The position numbers and the translations under genes are program-made. 10,339 nt of DNA from an uncultured Collinsella sp. (GTDB lineage: Bacteria > Actinomycetota > Coriobacteriia > Coriobacteriales > Coriobacteriaceae). Where the stretch lies: contig CABQZS010000038.1 of the NCBI GenBank assembly GCA_902468695.1, positions 1-10,339 on the forward strand, written 5' to 3'. Shown piece by piece: positions 1-6,258 of the stretch (its first letter is position 1; each line of letters starts with the position of its first letter). A model generated the notes under the pieces. The model was not told the origin of the DNA. It did not search any database and saw nothing but the letters and a program-made list of their open reading frames with translations.

Positions 1-487
1 CCTCGGCCTCGGCGCGCATGCCCAGCACCAGGTTGCGCAGGCCCGCGACCGTGCCCTCCACGTCGGGGGCAGGCTGGTCGGCGTGCAGGTACGCCCAGTC
101 CATCATAAAGGTGGCCGAAGACAGCGCACCGATGGCCAGCGCGTCGTCGGGGCACGAAAGCTCAACCTCAAAAACGCGCTCGTCGTGCTCGCTTACGCGC
201 GTGCGGCCGCACGAGATGCTGCCGGCAAGCCCGGTCTCGTTCATGAGCTCGACCGTCACGTGCTCCAGCAGATGGCAAAGCTCGGTCTGGCCCATGCAGT
301 CCTGGAACTCGCGACCGGAATCACCCAGGCACAGGTGCTTGGCAATCGCCGGCACCAGGTAATACACGCGCGCCGTGGCCTCGATATCCTCCGAGGTCAT
401 GAGCGGCATGCCGGGGTTCACCAGCACATGCGCGCAGATCTTGTCCTCGCTGACGGTGACCTTAAGGATGTTGAACAGGCCTGCCAT
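1..487 (-). CDS. Partial protein resembling the N-terminal region of cyanophycin synthetase
   Basis: Reading the minus strand from ATG at 487 gives 162 open codons that run off the left edge, so the C-terminus is missing. The product begins MAGLFNILKV and is soluble with no signal peptide. At about residues 75-110 it has CHLLEHVTVELM, then about ten residues later SCGRTRV, then an FEVELSCPDDALAIGA stretch. This order (HxxEHxxxEL, GRTR, a beta strand and an acidic helix) recalls the N-terminal domain of cyanophycin synthetase that precedes its ATP-grasp and Mur-ligase domains. That comparison is from memory and unverified. A GGGGAG-type ribosome site lies about 6 nt before the ATG. The start is 24 bp after the CorC-like stop, so the two are probably co-transcribed. 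It could be a short stand-alone protein or the front of a larger ligase; the window cannot decide. Confidence 0.75.
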   Translation of the reverse strand, partial: MAGLFNILKVTVSEDKICAHVLVNPGMPLMTSEDIEATARVYYLVPAIAKHLCLGDSGREFQDCMGQTELCHLLEHVTVELMNETGLAGSISCGRTRVSEHDERVFEVELSCPDDALAIGALSSATFMMDWAYLHADQPAPDVEGTVAGLRNLVLGMRAEAE

Positions 488-511
488 AACTCTCCCCTAC
501 TCTTCCTTGTC

Positions 512-1885
512 CTACTCGTCGCCGTCGTGCGGATCCACGGAACCCGCACCCGACGTCGCCGGCTTCTCTGCCGAAGACTCGGAATCCTTCTTATCGATTT
601 CGGCCGGAGCGATCACGCGGATGAGCGAGATGCGCTGGCCACGCATCGACTGCACCTTGAACTTGTACCCCGCGACCTCAAACACCTCTCCGATGTCGGG
701 CACCGAGTCGCAAAGCTCCAAAATCCAGCCGGCGATGGTCTCATAATCATCGCTTTCCTCGAGCGGCCAACCAAGCTCAATCGCGTCATCGCACGAAAAA
801 CGCCCATCAACGAGCCACTCGCGGCGCGAAAGGCGCGTGAGATACTTGTTGTCGGGGTCGAACTCGTCCTCGATCTCGCCGACGATCTCCTCGACGATGT
901 CCTCGATGGTGATGATGCCGGCCGTGCCGCCGTACTCGTCCACGACCACCACGATCTGGTCGTGCGAGGTCTGCATCTCAGATAGCAGCGGCAGGATGTC
1001 CTTGGTGTCGGGCACAAAGGTGGCGTCGCGCAAAAAACCGGCGATGGGCTGGTCGCCCTTGCCGTCGAGCGCGGGCTGAATCAGGTCCTTAATGTGCGCG
1101 ATGCCCGCGACGTTGTCGGGGTCCTCGTGATAGACGGGGATGCGGCTGAAGCCGGTCTGGCGCATGGTGGACAACACGTCAGCGACCGTCTCGTCGTCCT
1201 CGCACATGGTGGTGTCCACGCGCGGCACCATGACCTCGCGGGCAACGGTGTCGCCCAGGTCGAAGATCTCGTGGATCATGCGCTTTTCCTCGTCGAGCAG
1301 GTCGTCCTGCTCCGAGACCATGTACTTGATCTCTTCTTCCGAGACGTTCTGGCGGTCGTCGGCACTCTTGATGCGCAGGATGCGGGCCAGGCCATCGGAG
1401 CAAGCGCCAGTCAACCACACGAGCGGACGGGCGATCTTCTGGAACACAGAAAGCGGTCCCACGACCTGCTTGGATACGCCCTCGGCATTGGCCAGGCCGA
1501 TGCGCTTGGGGACGAGCTCGCCGATCACGATGGATACGAAGGCGACCGCGACGGTGATGATGACCGGCGCCAGGCCGCGCGCGATGGCGGAGAGCGGCGC
1601 GATGCCAAAGCTCATGAGCCACGTGGCGAGCGGGTCGGACAGACTCGTCGAGGCGACGGCGGACGAGGCGAAGCCCACGAGCGTGATGGCGACCTGGATA
1701 GTGGCGAGCAGCTGGTCGGAGTCGGCAGCTAGCTTAATGGCACGCTCGGCGCGTTTGTCACCTTCCTCGGCCTCGTGCTCCAGCACGGCGCGCTTGGCCG
1801 TGGTGAGCGCCATCTCGGACATAGAGAAGTAGCCGTTGATGAGGGTCAAAACGAGGGTGGTGATAAGGGAGATGGTTATGTCCAT
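512..1885 (-). CDS. CNNM/CorC (HlyC) family membrane protein with CBS domains
   Basis: The 457-residue product has the full architecture of the family often labelled hemolysin-like. An N-terminal CNNM (DUF21) membrane domain covers about residues 1-190, with hydrophobic helices near 3-22, 58-80 and 105-122 and the conserved GELVPK at 122-127. A CBS pair follows at about 210-335, including REVMVPRVD (216-224) and VVDEYGGTAGIITIED (315-330). A CorC_HlyC domain lies at about 350-427, then a polar acidic tail. Relatives are tied to Mg2+/Co2+ homeostasis or efflux; haemolysis is a historical label. The ATG at 1885 is needed to keep the first membrane helix. Its only strong Shine-Dalgarno (GGAGG, 1901-1905) sits 15 nt upstream, which is unusually far, and inside a possible hairpin. 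The substrate is unknown. Confidence 0.93.
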   Translation of the reverse strand: MDITISLITTLVLTLINGYFSMSEMALTTAKRAVLEHEAEEGDKRAERAIKLAADSDQLLATIQVAITLVGFASSAVASTSLSDPLATWLMSFGIAPLSAIARGLAPVIITVAVAFVSIVIGELVPKRIGLANAEGVSKQVVGPLSVFQKIARPLVWLTGACSDGLARILRIKSADDRQNVSEEEIKYMVSEQDDLLDEEKRMIHEIFDLGDTVAREVMVPRVDTTMCEDDETVADVLSTMRQTGFSRIPVYHEDPDNVAGIAHIKDLIQPALDGKGDQPIAGFLRDATFVPDTKDILPLLSEMQTSHDQIVVVVDEYGGTAGIITIEDIVEEIVGEIEDEFDPDNKYLTRLSRREWLVDGRFSCDDAIELGWPLEESDDYETIAGWILELCDSVPDIGEVFEVAGYKFKVQSMRGQRISLIRVIAPAEIDKKDSESSAEKPATSGAGSVDPHDGDE

Positions 1886-1887
1886 CG

Positions 1888-1905
1888 GGAGTTTCTCGAA
1901 CCTCC
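1888..1905 (-). promoter_or_regulatory. Hairpin over the Shine-Dalgarno of the CorC-like gene
   Basis: On the minus strand GGAGGTT, loop CGAG and AAACTCC form a 7-position stem with one mismatch. The GGAGG ribosome site is in the 5' arm and the 3' arm fills most of the 15 nt before the ATG at 1885. Folding would hide the ribosome site. No other strong ribosome site is seen nearer the start. A functional role is an inference. Confidence 0.4.
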
Positions 1906-1963
1906 AAGATTCGGGACGTCAGGTCAAAACGTTAATGGCGGATAGGGCAGTTGCACCCGGCGG

Positions 1964-1987
1964 GCGCCCGGACGGGCCCGCGGGCGC
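1964..1987 (-). terminator. GC-only hairpin after the TrhA-like gene, possible terminator
   Basis: GCGCCCG and CGGGCGC make a perfect 7 bp stem with a 10 nt loop, about 11 bp beyond the stop of the TrhA-like gene. No T-tract follows in either direction, so it is not a classical intrinsic terminator. The rest of the 113 bp gap (1886-1998) shows no convincing promoter for the CorC-like gene, so transcription may read through. Confidence 0.3.
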
Positions 1988-1998
1988 AGGCGCGATCG

Positions 1999-2682
1999 CT
2001 AGATTACGAAGAGGATCACCGCCATGAACTGGAAGATGCTGCCGGCGAGTACCCACAGGTGAAACACGCTGTGAAGATAGCGCACGTTTTTGGCGATATA
2101 GAACGGCACGCCCGCGGTGTAGCACACGCCGCCGACGGCGAGCAGGGCAAGCGCCACGGGGTTGAGCAGCGCCACAAGTTCGGGCAGCTTAAAGACAACG
2201 AGCCAGCCCATCAGCAGGTAGACCAGGCCGCTTACCCAGTGCGGTTGACGCTCGCGCATAAAGCACTCGAGGGCGATGCCGATAATGGCGATGGCCCATA
2301 CGGCAAAGAACAGCGCAGGGCCGCCGTCGTTTGCGAGCGTGATAAGGCAAAACGGCGTATAGCTGCCCGCAATGAGCAGGTAGATGCAGCTGTGGTCGAT
2401 GATGCGAAACACGCGCTTGGCGCACGCGGGCTGAATCGCGTGGTAGAGCGTGGAGGCTAGGTATTCGAGGATAATGCTGACGCCATAGACAATCGCCGCG
2501 GCCATGTGGGCCGGGCCTCCGCCGCGCAGGGCGGCGAATACAATCAGGAGCACCAGGCCCGCGATACCCAGCAGGCAGCCGACACCATGGGTGACGGAGT
2601 TCATGATCTCCTCGCCCACTGTGTAGTGTGGAACGGCCGCGGTCTTGGGTCGCGGCTTAGAACTGTCGCTCGAATCGGACAT
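1999..2682 (-). CDS. trhA: TrhA / hemolysin III family (PAQR superfamily) membrane protein
   Basis: The 227-residue, mostly hydrophobic product has about seven membrane segments, as expected for the hemolysin III/YqfA/TrhA branch of the PAQR superfamily. Family signatures are in order: GEEIMNSVTHGVG (23-35), YLASTLYH with Ser77 and His81, IIDHSCIYLLIAGSYTPF with Asp96 and His97, and HSVFHLWVLAGS with His204 and His208. The Ser, Asp and His positions match the metal site known in adiponectin-receptor-like proteins. Bacterial members are linked to membrane energetics or lipid homeostasis; true haemolysin activity is doubtful. I start at ATG 2682. An in-frame TTG at 2700 would add six residues but overlaps the GGAGG ribosome site (2694-2698), which lies 11 nt before the ATG. 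It is divergent from the hydrolase and followed by the CorC-like gene on the same strand. Confidence 0.93.
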   Translation of the reverse strand: MSDSSDSSKPRPKTAAVPHYTVGEEIMNSVTHGVGCLLGIAGLVLLIVFAALRGGGPAHMAAAIVYGVSIILEYLASTLYHAIQPACAKRVFRIIDHSCIYLLIAGSYTPFCLITLANDGGPALFFAVWAIAIIGIALECFMRERQPHWVSGLVYLLMGWLVVFKLPELVALLNPVALALLAVGGVCYTAGVPFYIAKNVRYLHSVFHLWVLAGSIFQFMAVILFVI

Positions 2683-2717
2683 GCCGGTTACATCCTCCAA
2701 CGTAAAGAGTTCTCAAC

Positions 2718-2755
2718 ACTATATCAAAGCGTCTAGGTACGTGCGAAATTTGCAC
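2718..2755 (-). promoter_or_regulatory. Candidate TrhA promoter with a palindrome over its -35 region
   Basis: On the minus strand TATAGT (2718-2723) is a fair -10 hexamer about 35 bp before the TrhA-like ATG. No good -35 is seen at 17-19 bp. Instead the near-palindrome GTGCGAAATTTGCAC (2741-2755, six of seven base pairs matched around a central base) covers that position, which would suit an activator or repressor site. This is sequence pattern only. Confidence 0.35.
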
Positions 2756-2788
2756 CATACGTGACCCTTTGTTTACCCATTCTTTGCC

Positions 2789-2851
2789 TGTTGACGCATC
2801 AACGACGAACGTCCATAATGCGCTTGCATTAAATGTTGATGTATTAACATC
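2789..2851 (+). promoter_or_regulatory. Twin palindromic operator flanking the hydrolase promoter
   Basis: Two similar dyads occur: GTTGACGCATCAAC (2790-2803) and GTTGATGTATTAAC (2835-2848). They share GTTGAYGYATYAAC, with arms GTTGA/TCAAC in the first and ATGTT/AACAT in the second. Their centres are 45 bp apart. One overlaps the -35 hexamer; the other lies just after the predicted transcription start. This is the classic layout for repression, possibly by a dimeric repressor bound at both sites. No regulator gene is visible nearby. Confidence 0.55.
2791..2819 (+). promoter_or_regulatory. Sigma-70-like promoter of the alpha/beta hydrolase gene
   Basis: TTGACG (2791-2796) and CATAAT (2814-2819) are separated by exactly 17 bp. 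Each hexamer differs from consensus at one position, making this the best promoter in the window. Transcription would start near 2826, giving a leader of about 43 nt. An AGGAAAG ribosome site (2856-2862) lies 6 nt before the ATG. Confidence 0.75.
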
Positions 2852-2868
2852 TTATAGGAAAGCTTCTT

Positions 2869-3834
2869 ATGTCTCAAAACGCACGTTCCCATCGAAAGCT
2901 CAAGATAGCCGGCGTCGTTGCGCTGGTGCTCGTTGTCGCGCTGCTGGGGTTTGCCGGCAACTTTCTGTTTGACTTCGCGCTGAATCCCCGCGCGCCATAC
3001 ACCATGAAGATGATGCAGGATAGCATGGACGACAAAGAAGGTGAGCAGCCGGATGCCGAGGACACCGAGGCGCGGGCGTGGTTTAAGGAGAACCGCGAGA
3101 GCAGCAGCCTTACCGCAGATGACGGAACCGAGCTCGCCGCTTGGTATTTTGCCGCCTCGGAGAGCACGCACGACTACGCCGTCTGCCTGCATGGATATAC
3201 CAACGAGCCCATCGGTATGGCCCGATACGCCAAGCGCTTCCACGACCGCGGCATGAACGTGCTCGCGCCTGCCGCCCGCGCTCACGAGCGCTCCGGCGGC
3301 GACTATATCGGCATGGGCTGGCCCGAGCGCCTCGACATCGTCGCATGGATTGGGCGGATCGTTGCCGCCGACCCCAAGGCGCGCATCCTGGTCTTTGGCG
3401 AGTCGATGGGTGCGGCAACCGCCATGAACGTCGCGGGGGAATCTCTGCCCGCAAACGTGAAATGCATTATCGAGGACTGCGGTTATACGAGTGTTTGGGA
3501 CGAGTTTTCTCTGCAGCTCAAGGATGTGTTCGGCCTGCCCAGCTTTCCCTTGCTCGATGTAGCAAACTTGGTGTGCAACGTGCGCGCGGGCTACGACTTT
3601 CATAAGGCGAGCAGTGTGGAGCAACTCAAACATGCGACGGTTCCCATGCTGTTTATCCACGGCGACCGGGACACCTTTGTGCCGTACAGCATGCTCGATC
3701 AAAACTACGACGCGTGCGCCAGCAAGGTTAAACAGAAGCTCACTATCCACGGCGCCACCCACGCCAAGAGCGCGCAAGTTGACCCCGAGCTCTACTGGAA
3801 CACGGTCGACGACTTCCTCGACGAGTATATTTAG
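2869..3834 (+). CDS. Membrane-anchored alpha/beta hydrolase
   Basis: The 321-residue product has a basic N-terminus and one hydrophobic segment (about residues 12-37) that looks like an uncleaved anchor, placing the catalytic domain outside the membrane. An alpha/beta hydrolase fold follows. LHGYTN (107-112) is the oxyanion-hole loop. FGESMG (176-181) is the nucleophile elbow with Ser179. HGDRDTFVP (264-272) carries the probable acid Asp268, and GATH (295-298) ends in the catalytic His298. The triad is therefore complete. The stretch GDYIGMGWPERLDIVAWI (144-161) is typical of a Firmicute/Actinobacteria hydrolase clade. The usual DxRGHGxSxG before it reads AARAHERSGG here. The substrate (ester, peptide or lipid) cannot be inferred. 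It is the only plus-strand gene, with its own promoter and terminator, so it is monocistronic. Confidence 0.93.
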   Translation: MSQNARSHRKLKIAGVVALVLVVALLGFAGNFLFDFALNPRAPYTMKMMQDSMDDKEGEQPDAEDTEARAWFKENRESSSLTADDGTELAAWYFAASESTHDYAVCLHGYTNEPIGMARYAKRFHDRGMNVLAPAARAHERSGGDYIGMGWPERLDIVAWIGRIVAADPKARILVFGESMGAATAMNVAGESLPANVKCIIEDCGYTSVWDEFSLQLKDVFGLPSFPLLDVANLVCNVRAGYDFHKASSVEQLKHATVPMLFIHGDRDTFVPYSMLDQNYDACASKVKQKLTIHGATHAKSAQVDPELYWNTVDDFLDEYI

Positions 3835-3879
3835 GAAATAGTACGGTTTACTGGTCTATCTGACCCCCTAGCACTTCCA

Positions 3880-3918
3880 AAAAGCCGCCCGTGGGCACTG
3901 TGCTCACGGGCGGCTTTT
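3880..3918. terminator. Strong bidirectional intrinsic terminator
   Basis: AAAAGCCGCCCGTG (3880-3893) pairs perfectly with CACGGGCGGCTTTT (3905-3918). The inner bases add a GCAC/GTGC stem, so nearly the whole 39 nt folds into one hairpin. The A-run on the left and T-run on the right let it work in both directions. It lies 45 bp after the hydrolase stop and 47 bp after the convergent DUF362 gene, so it probably serves both. Confidence 0.92.
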
Positions 3919-3965
3919 GCTAACGTTGCGCTACAAAAGCGCTTGATATGTCCAATAGACAGGTG

Positions 3966-5171
3966 TTACTTGACCTCGATAAGCTCGTACTTGCTCGTGC
4001 CCAGACCGATCTTCTCGGCGTGCGCGATGCACGCGCGCCAGTCGGTGTCGGGATGCGTGATGCAGAAGGGGTCCTTGGCCTGCTCGCCCTCCAGATGCTC
4101 GTGGTTATGCTCCATCTTGGCGGCGCTGTCGGTAAGCTCGGTGTTGGGCAGCGGCTCGGATGCCATGACGGCATCGGCGCAGGCCTGGTCGATGGCGACC
4201 GGGTCGAAGCTCGCGAACATGCCGATGTCGTTGACGATAGGCGTGTCGTTTTCGGGATGGCAATCGCAGTTGGGGCTGATATCCATGGCAAGCGAGATAT
4301 GGAAGCTCGGGCGGCCGTCGACGACGGCCTTGGTGTACTCGGCGATCTTGCAGTTGAGCACGTCGGCCGCGGCGTCATAGCCGGGCTTGATGCAGTCCTG
4401 GTTGCATGCCGCAATGCAGCGGCCGCAGCCCACGCAGCGATCGTGGTCGATGGTGGCCACGTGCACCGTGCGAGTAGCGCCGCTGGCAAGCTCGCGCTCG
4501 CGGGTGTCGTTGAACGAGACAGCGTCGTGCGCGCAGATCTTTTCGCAGGCATGGCAGCCAACGCAGTGCTCGGTCGCGACGTTCGGCTTGCCGGCGGCAT
4601 GCTGCTCCATCTTGCCGGCACGGCTGCCGCCTCCCATACCCAGGTTCTTCATGGCGCCGCCAAAGCCGGCCTGCTCATGACCCTTAAAGTGGGTGAGGCT
4701 GATCACGATATCGGCATCCATGAGCGCCTGACCGATCTTGGCCTCGTGCACGTACTCGCCGCCCTCGACCGGGACGAGCGCCTCGTCGGTGCCCTTGAGG
4801 CCGTCGGCGATGATGATCTGGCAACCCGTGGCATACGGGGTAAAGCCGTTCTGGTAGGCGGTGTCGATGTGCTCGAGCGCGTTTTTGCGGCTACCCACAT
4901 AGAGCGTATTGCAGTCGGTGAGGAAGGGCTTGCCGCCCAGCTCCTTCACGACATCCGCGACGGCGCGGGCGTAGTTGGGGCGCAAAAAGCTCAGGTTGCC
5001 CAGCTCGCCAAAGTGAATCTTGATGGCGACGAACTTGTTCTCAAAGTCGATCTGCTCGATACCGGCGTGACGGATGAGGCGCTTGAGCTTGTCGAGCTGG
5101 CTCTCGCGAGCATGCGTGCGCAGGTTGGTGAAGTACACCTTAGCGGGTGCTGCGGGTGCAGTTGCGGTCAT
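3966..5171 (-). CDS. DUF362 protein with two [4Fe-4S] ferredoxin motifs
   Basis: The 401-residue soluble product matches the DUF362 family in layout. The N-terminal DUF362 half holds KIHFGELGNLSFLRP (51-65), a TDCNT motif (85-89) and SLTHFKGHEQAGFGGAMKNLGMG (158-180). A bacterial ferredoxin insert follows, with Cys203-206-209-213 and Cys246-249-252-256, each CxxCxxCxxxC, enough for two [4Fe-4S] clusters. The C-terminal half has NCDCHPENDTP (301-311) and GMFASFDPVAIDQACADAV (317-335), both typical of the family. The biochemical role is not established. The clusters suggest electron transfer, in keeping with an anaerobe. The chosen ATG has a GAGGGG ribosome site about 9 nt upstream. It is probably monocistronic, between terminator 3880-3918 and the repeat at 5259. 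The long opposite-strand reading frame is a shadow. Confidence 0.92.
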   Translation of the reverse strand: MTATAPAAPAKVYFTNLRTHARESQLDKLKRLIRHAGIEQIDFENKFVAIKIHFGELGNLSFLRPNYARAVADVVKELGGKPFLTDCNTLYVGSRKNALEHIDTAYQNGFTPYATGCQIIIADGLKGTDEALVPVEGGEYVHEAKIGQALMDADIVISLTHFKGHEQAGFGGAMKNLGMGGGSRAGKMEQHAAGKPNVATEHCVGCHACEKICAHDAVSFNDTRERELASGATRTVHVATIDHDRCVGCGRCIAACNQDCIKPGYDAAADVLNCKIAEYTKAVVDGRPSFHISLAMDISPNCDCHPENDTPIVNDIGMFASFDPVAIDQACADAVMASEPLPNTELTDSAAKMEHNHEHLEGEQAKDPFCITHPDTDWRACIAHAEKIGLGTSKYELIEVK

Positions 5172-5213
5172 AAATCTATCCCCTCGGTCTATATGGCGTT
5201 ACAGACATAGAGG

Positions 5214-5244
5214 ATGGTACCAGTTAAAGCGGAGTTAAAGTCAA
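5214..5244 (-). promoter_or_regulatory. Candidate DUF362 promoter with an 11 bp-spaced direct repeat
   Basis: On the minus strand TTGACT (5239-5244) precedes TGG-TACCAT (-10 at 5214-5219, with an extended -10 TG). The spacer is 19 bp, which is long. Within it CTTTAACT occurs twice (5222-5229 and 5233-5240), 11 bp apart start to start, or one helical turn. A long spacer with a one-turn direct repeat suggests a site for an activator, for example of the response-regulator type. No regulator can be named. Confidence 0.4.
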
Positions 5245-5258
5245 GTACGGCACCTAGT

Positions 5259-5416
5259 CATTGGGGACGTTCTTAAATGAGTAGTCGCAAGGGACACTCT
5301 TTCGCCACCCGGCAGTTGGGGACAGTCCCCAAGTGCCGGCAGGAAAGGAACGTCCCCGAAGGCCGGCATATAGGGACAGTCCTTGCCAACCCGACCGGTA
5401 GACCGGCGAATCATCG
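5259..5416. repeat. GGGGAC-unit repeat element, left copy (right end lost)
   Basis: This copy begins CATTGGGGACGTTCTTAAA and is nearly identical to the right-hand copy over its first 65 bp. GGGGAC or AGGGAC cores fall at 5263, 5290, 5318 and 5372, and inverted cores (GTCCCC) at 5325 and 5352. Same-strand spacing is therefore 27, 28 and 54 bp. A strong hairpin forms around 5311-5338, where CCGGCAGTTGGGGA faces TCCCCAAGTGCCGG with one mismatch. Resemblance to the other copy fades after about 5416 and the inverted right end is absent. It fills most of the gap between the methyltransferase and DUF362 genes. Confidence 0.8.
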
Positions 5417-5433
5417 GCATCTGGTAAGTGGGA

Positions 5434-5459
5434 CGCGCCGTCACGTTTGTGGCGGCGCG
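5434..5459. repeat. Strong GC hairpin downstream of the methyltransferase
   Basis: CGCGCCGTCAC and GTGGCGGCGCG make an 11 bp stem with one G-T pair and a GTTT loop. It lies about 85 bp past the methyltransferase stop. No T-tract follows in either direction, so it is not a standard intrinsic terminator. It could stabilise a transcript end or belong to the adjacent repeat region. Confidence 0.5.
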
Positions 5460-5463
5460 CCTT

Positions 5464-5533
5464 GGTTTGGTGGCGCGTTCTGGCGTGGCCACAATCTGGT
5501 TTGATGGCGTGCCCTGGCGTGACGGAGCGTCCT
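5464..5533. repeat. Imperfect tandem repeat with GGCGTG motifs
   Basis: Two units, about 34 bp (5464-5497) and 36 bp (5498-5533), both begin GGTTTGRTGGCGYG and contain CTGGCGTG in the middle. A weaker related piece (GTTTGTGGCGGCGCG) precedes them from 5445. The array ends about 12 bp from the methyltransferase stop. No protein in any frame is convincing. Origin and role are unknown. Confidence 0.55.
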
Positions 5534-5544
5534 GGCGTGGACCG

Positions 5545-6189
5545 CTAGCCCTTTCGCGCGACCAGATGCGCGCGGAATCCCTTCTGTGCCTCGAGCTTGA
5601 GCGGGGTGAGCCCGGATTCCTCGACGAGCGCGCGTAGCTCGGACAGCTTGAGGATGCGCACGTCGCCATGGCCCAAGAGGCGTGCCAGCGGTAGCTCGAT
5701 GTTGTTCATGAGCCAGACCGCGACATCGTTCGAGGTGTAGTCGCGAAGGACCAGTCGCCCGCCGGGCCGAAGGACGCGTGCCACCTCGGCGAAAAACCTC
5801 TCCGGATGCGGGTAGTGGTGGAAGCTGTTGGAGCAGAGCACGGCGTCGAAGCTCCGGGGCTCGAAGGGCAGTGCCTCCGCGTCTCCGACGACAAAGCTGA
5901 CGTTATCGAGCTGCTTTGCCCGGGCGACGTCGATCATCCCAGGTGTGAGGTCAAGTCCAGTCAAGTGCTTGCTGGGGTACCGGGCGTGGAGCAGTTCTAG
6001 GACGGCTCCGGTTCCACAGCCCACGTCGAGCGCGTCCTCGAACGGTTCGAGCTCAAGCTCCTCGAGCATTTGCGGATAGTCGTCCTTGCACATCTCGTAA
6101 ATGCCGGCATGGCCGGATTCGTAGACCTTTGCCGCCTCGGTGAACTCCTTGATGGAGAGCTGCTTGAGCTCCTCTGCCGATCTTGCCAT
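5545..6189 (-). CDS. Class I SAM-dependent methyltransferase (Methyltransf_11 type)
   Basis: The 214-residue soluble product has the Rossmann-fold methyltransferase motifs in order. Motif I is LDVGCGTG (54-61), the acidic ribose-binding residue is Asp80 in TGLDLTP, motif II is GDAEALPF (102-109), and LRPGGRLVL (140-148) is the post-core strand region. SNSFHHYPHPERFF (120-133) fits the UbiE/Methyltransf_11 group. Length is typical of small-molecule methyltransferases. The substrate cannot be named; menaquinone or other small-molecule methylation is only a possibility. ATG 6189 is chosen because AAGGAG lies 4 nt upstream. The frame stays open further upstream, but that stretch crosses the terminator at 6259-6296 and lacks family sequence. 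It follows the ABC permease gene on the same strand, separated by that hairpin, and has no obvious promoter of its own. Confidence 0.92.
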   Translation of the reverse strand: MARSAEELKQLSIKEFTEAAKVYESGHAGIYEMCKDDYPQMLEELELEPFEDALDVGCGTGAVLELLHARYPSKHLTGLDLTPGMIDVARAKQLDNVSFVVGDAEALPFEPRSFDAVLCSNSFHHYPHPERFFAEVARVLRPGGRLVLRDYTSNDVAVWLMNNIELPLARLLGHGDVRILKLSELRALVEESGLTPLKLEAQKGFRAHLVARKG

Positions 6190-6258
6190 GGGTCTCCTTC
6201 TGTTCGGGGAAGTCTGACGTTGCGCGCGTTTGCCCACGTCGGGCCTGGCGGGCAAATA

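Noticed and set aside
1964..1987. Classical rho-independent terminator for the TrhA-like gene
   Set aside because: The stem is real but there is no T-tract, so I keep it only as a low-confidence candidate.
2773..3777. A 334-codon minus-strand open frame opposite the alpha/beta hydrolase
   Set aside because: It runs across the hydrolase promoter and has no recognisable motifs, whereas the plus strand has a complete catalytic triad, promoter and ribosome site.
3948..5210. A 420-codon plus-strand open frame opposite the DUF362 gene
   Set aside because: The opposite strand carries two perfect CxxCxxCxxxC motifs and DUF362 signatures; the plus frame has only repetitive Val/Leu/Ala/His sequence.
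5241..5669. Short minus-strand protein reading through the left repeat element
   Set aside because: Its sequence is just the translated GGGGAC units followed by an out-of-frame piece of the methyltransferase.
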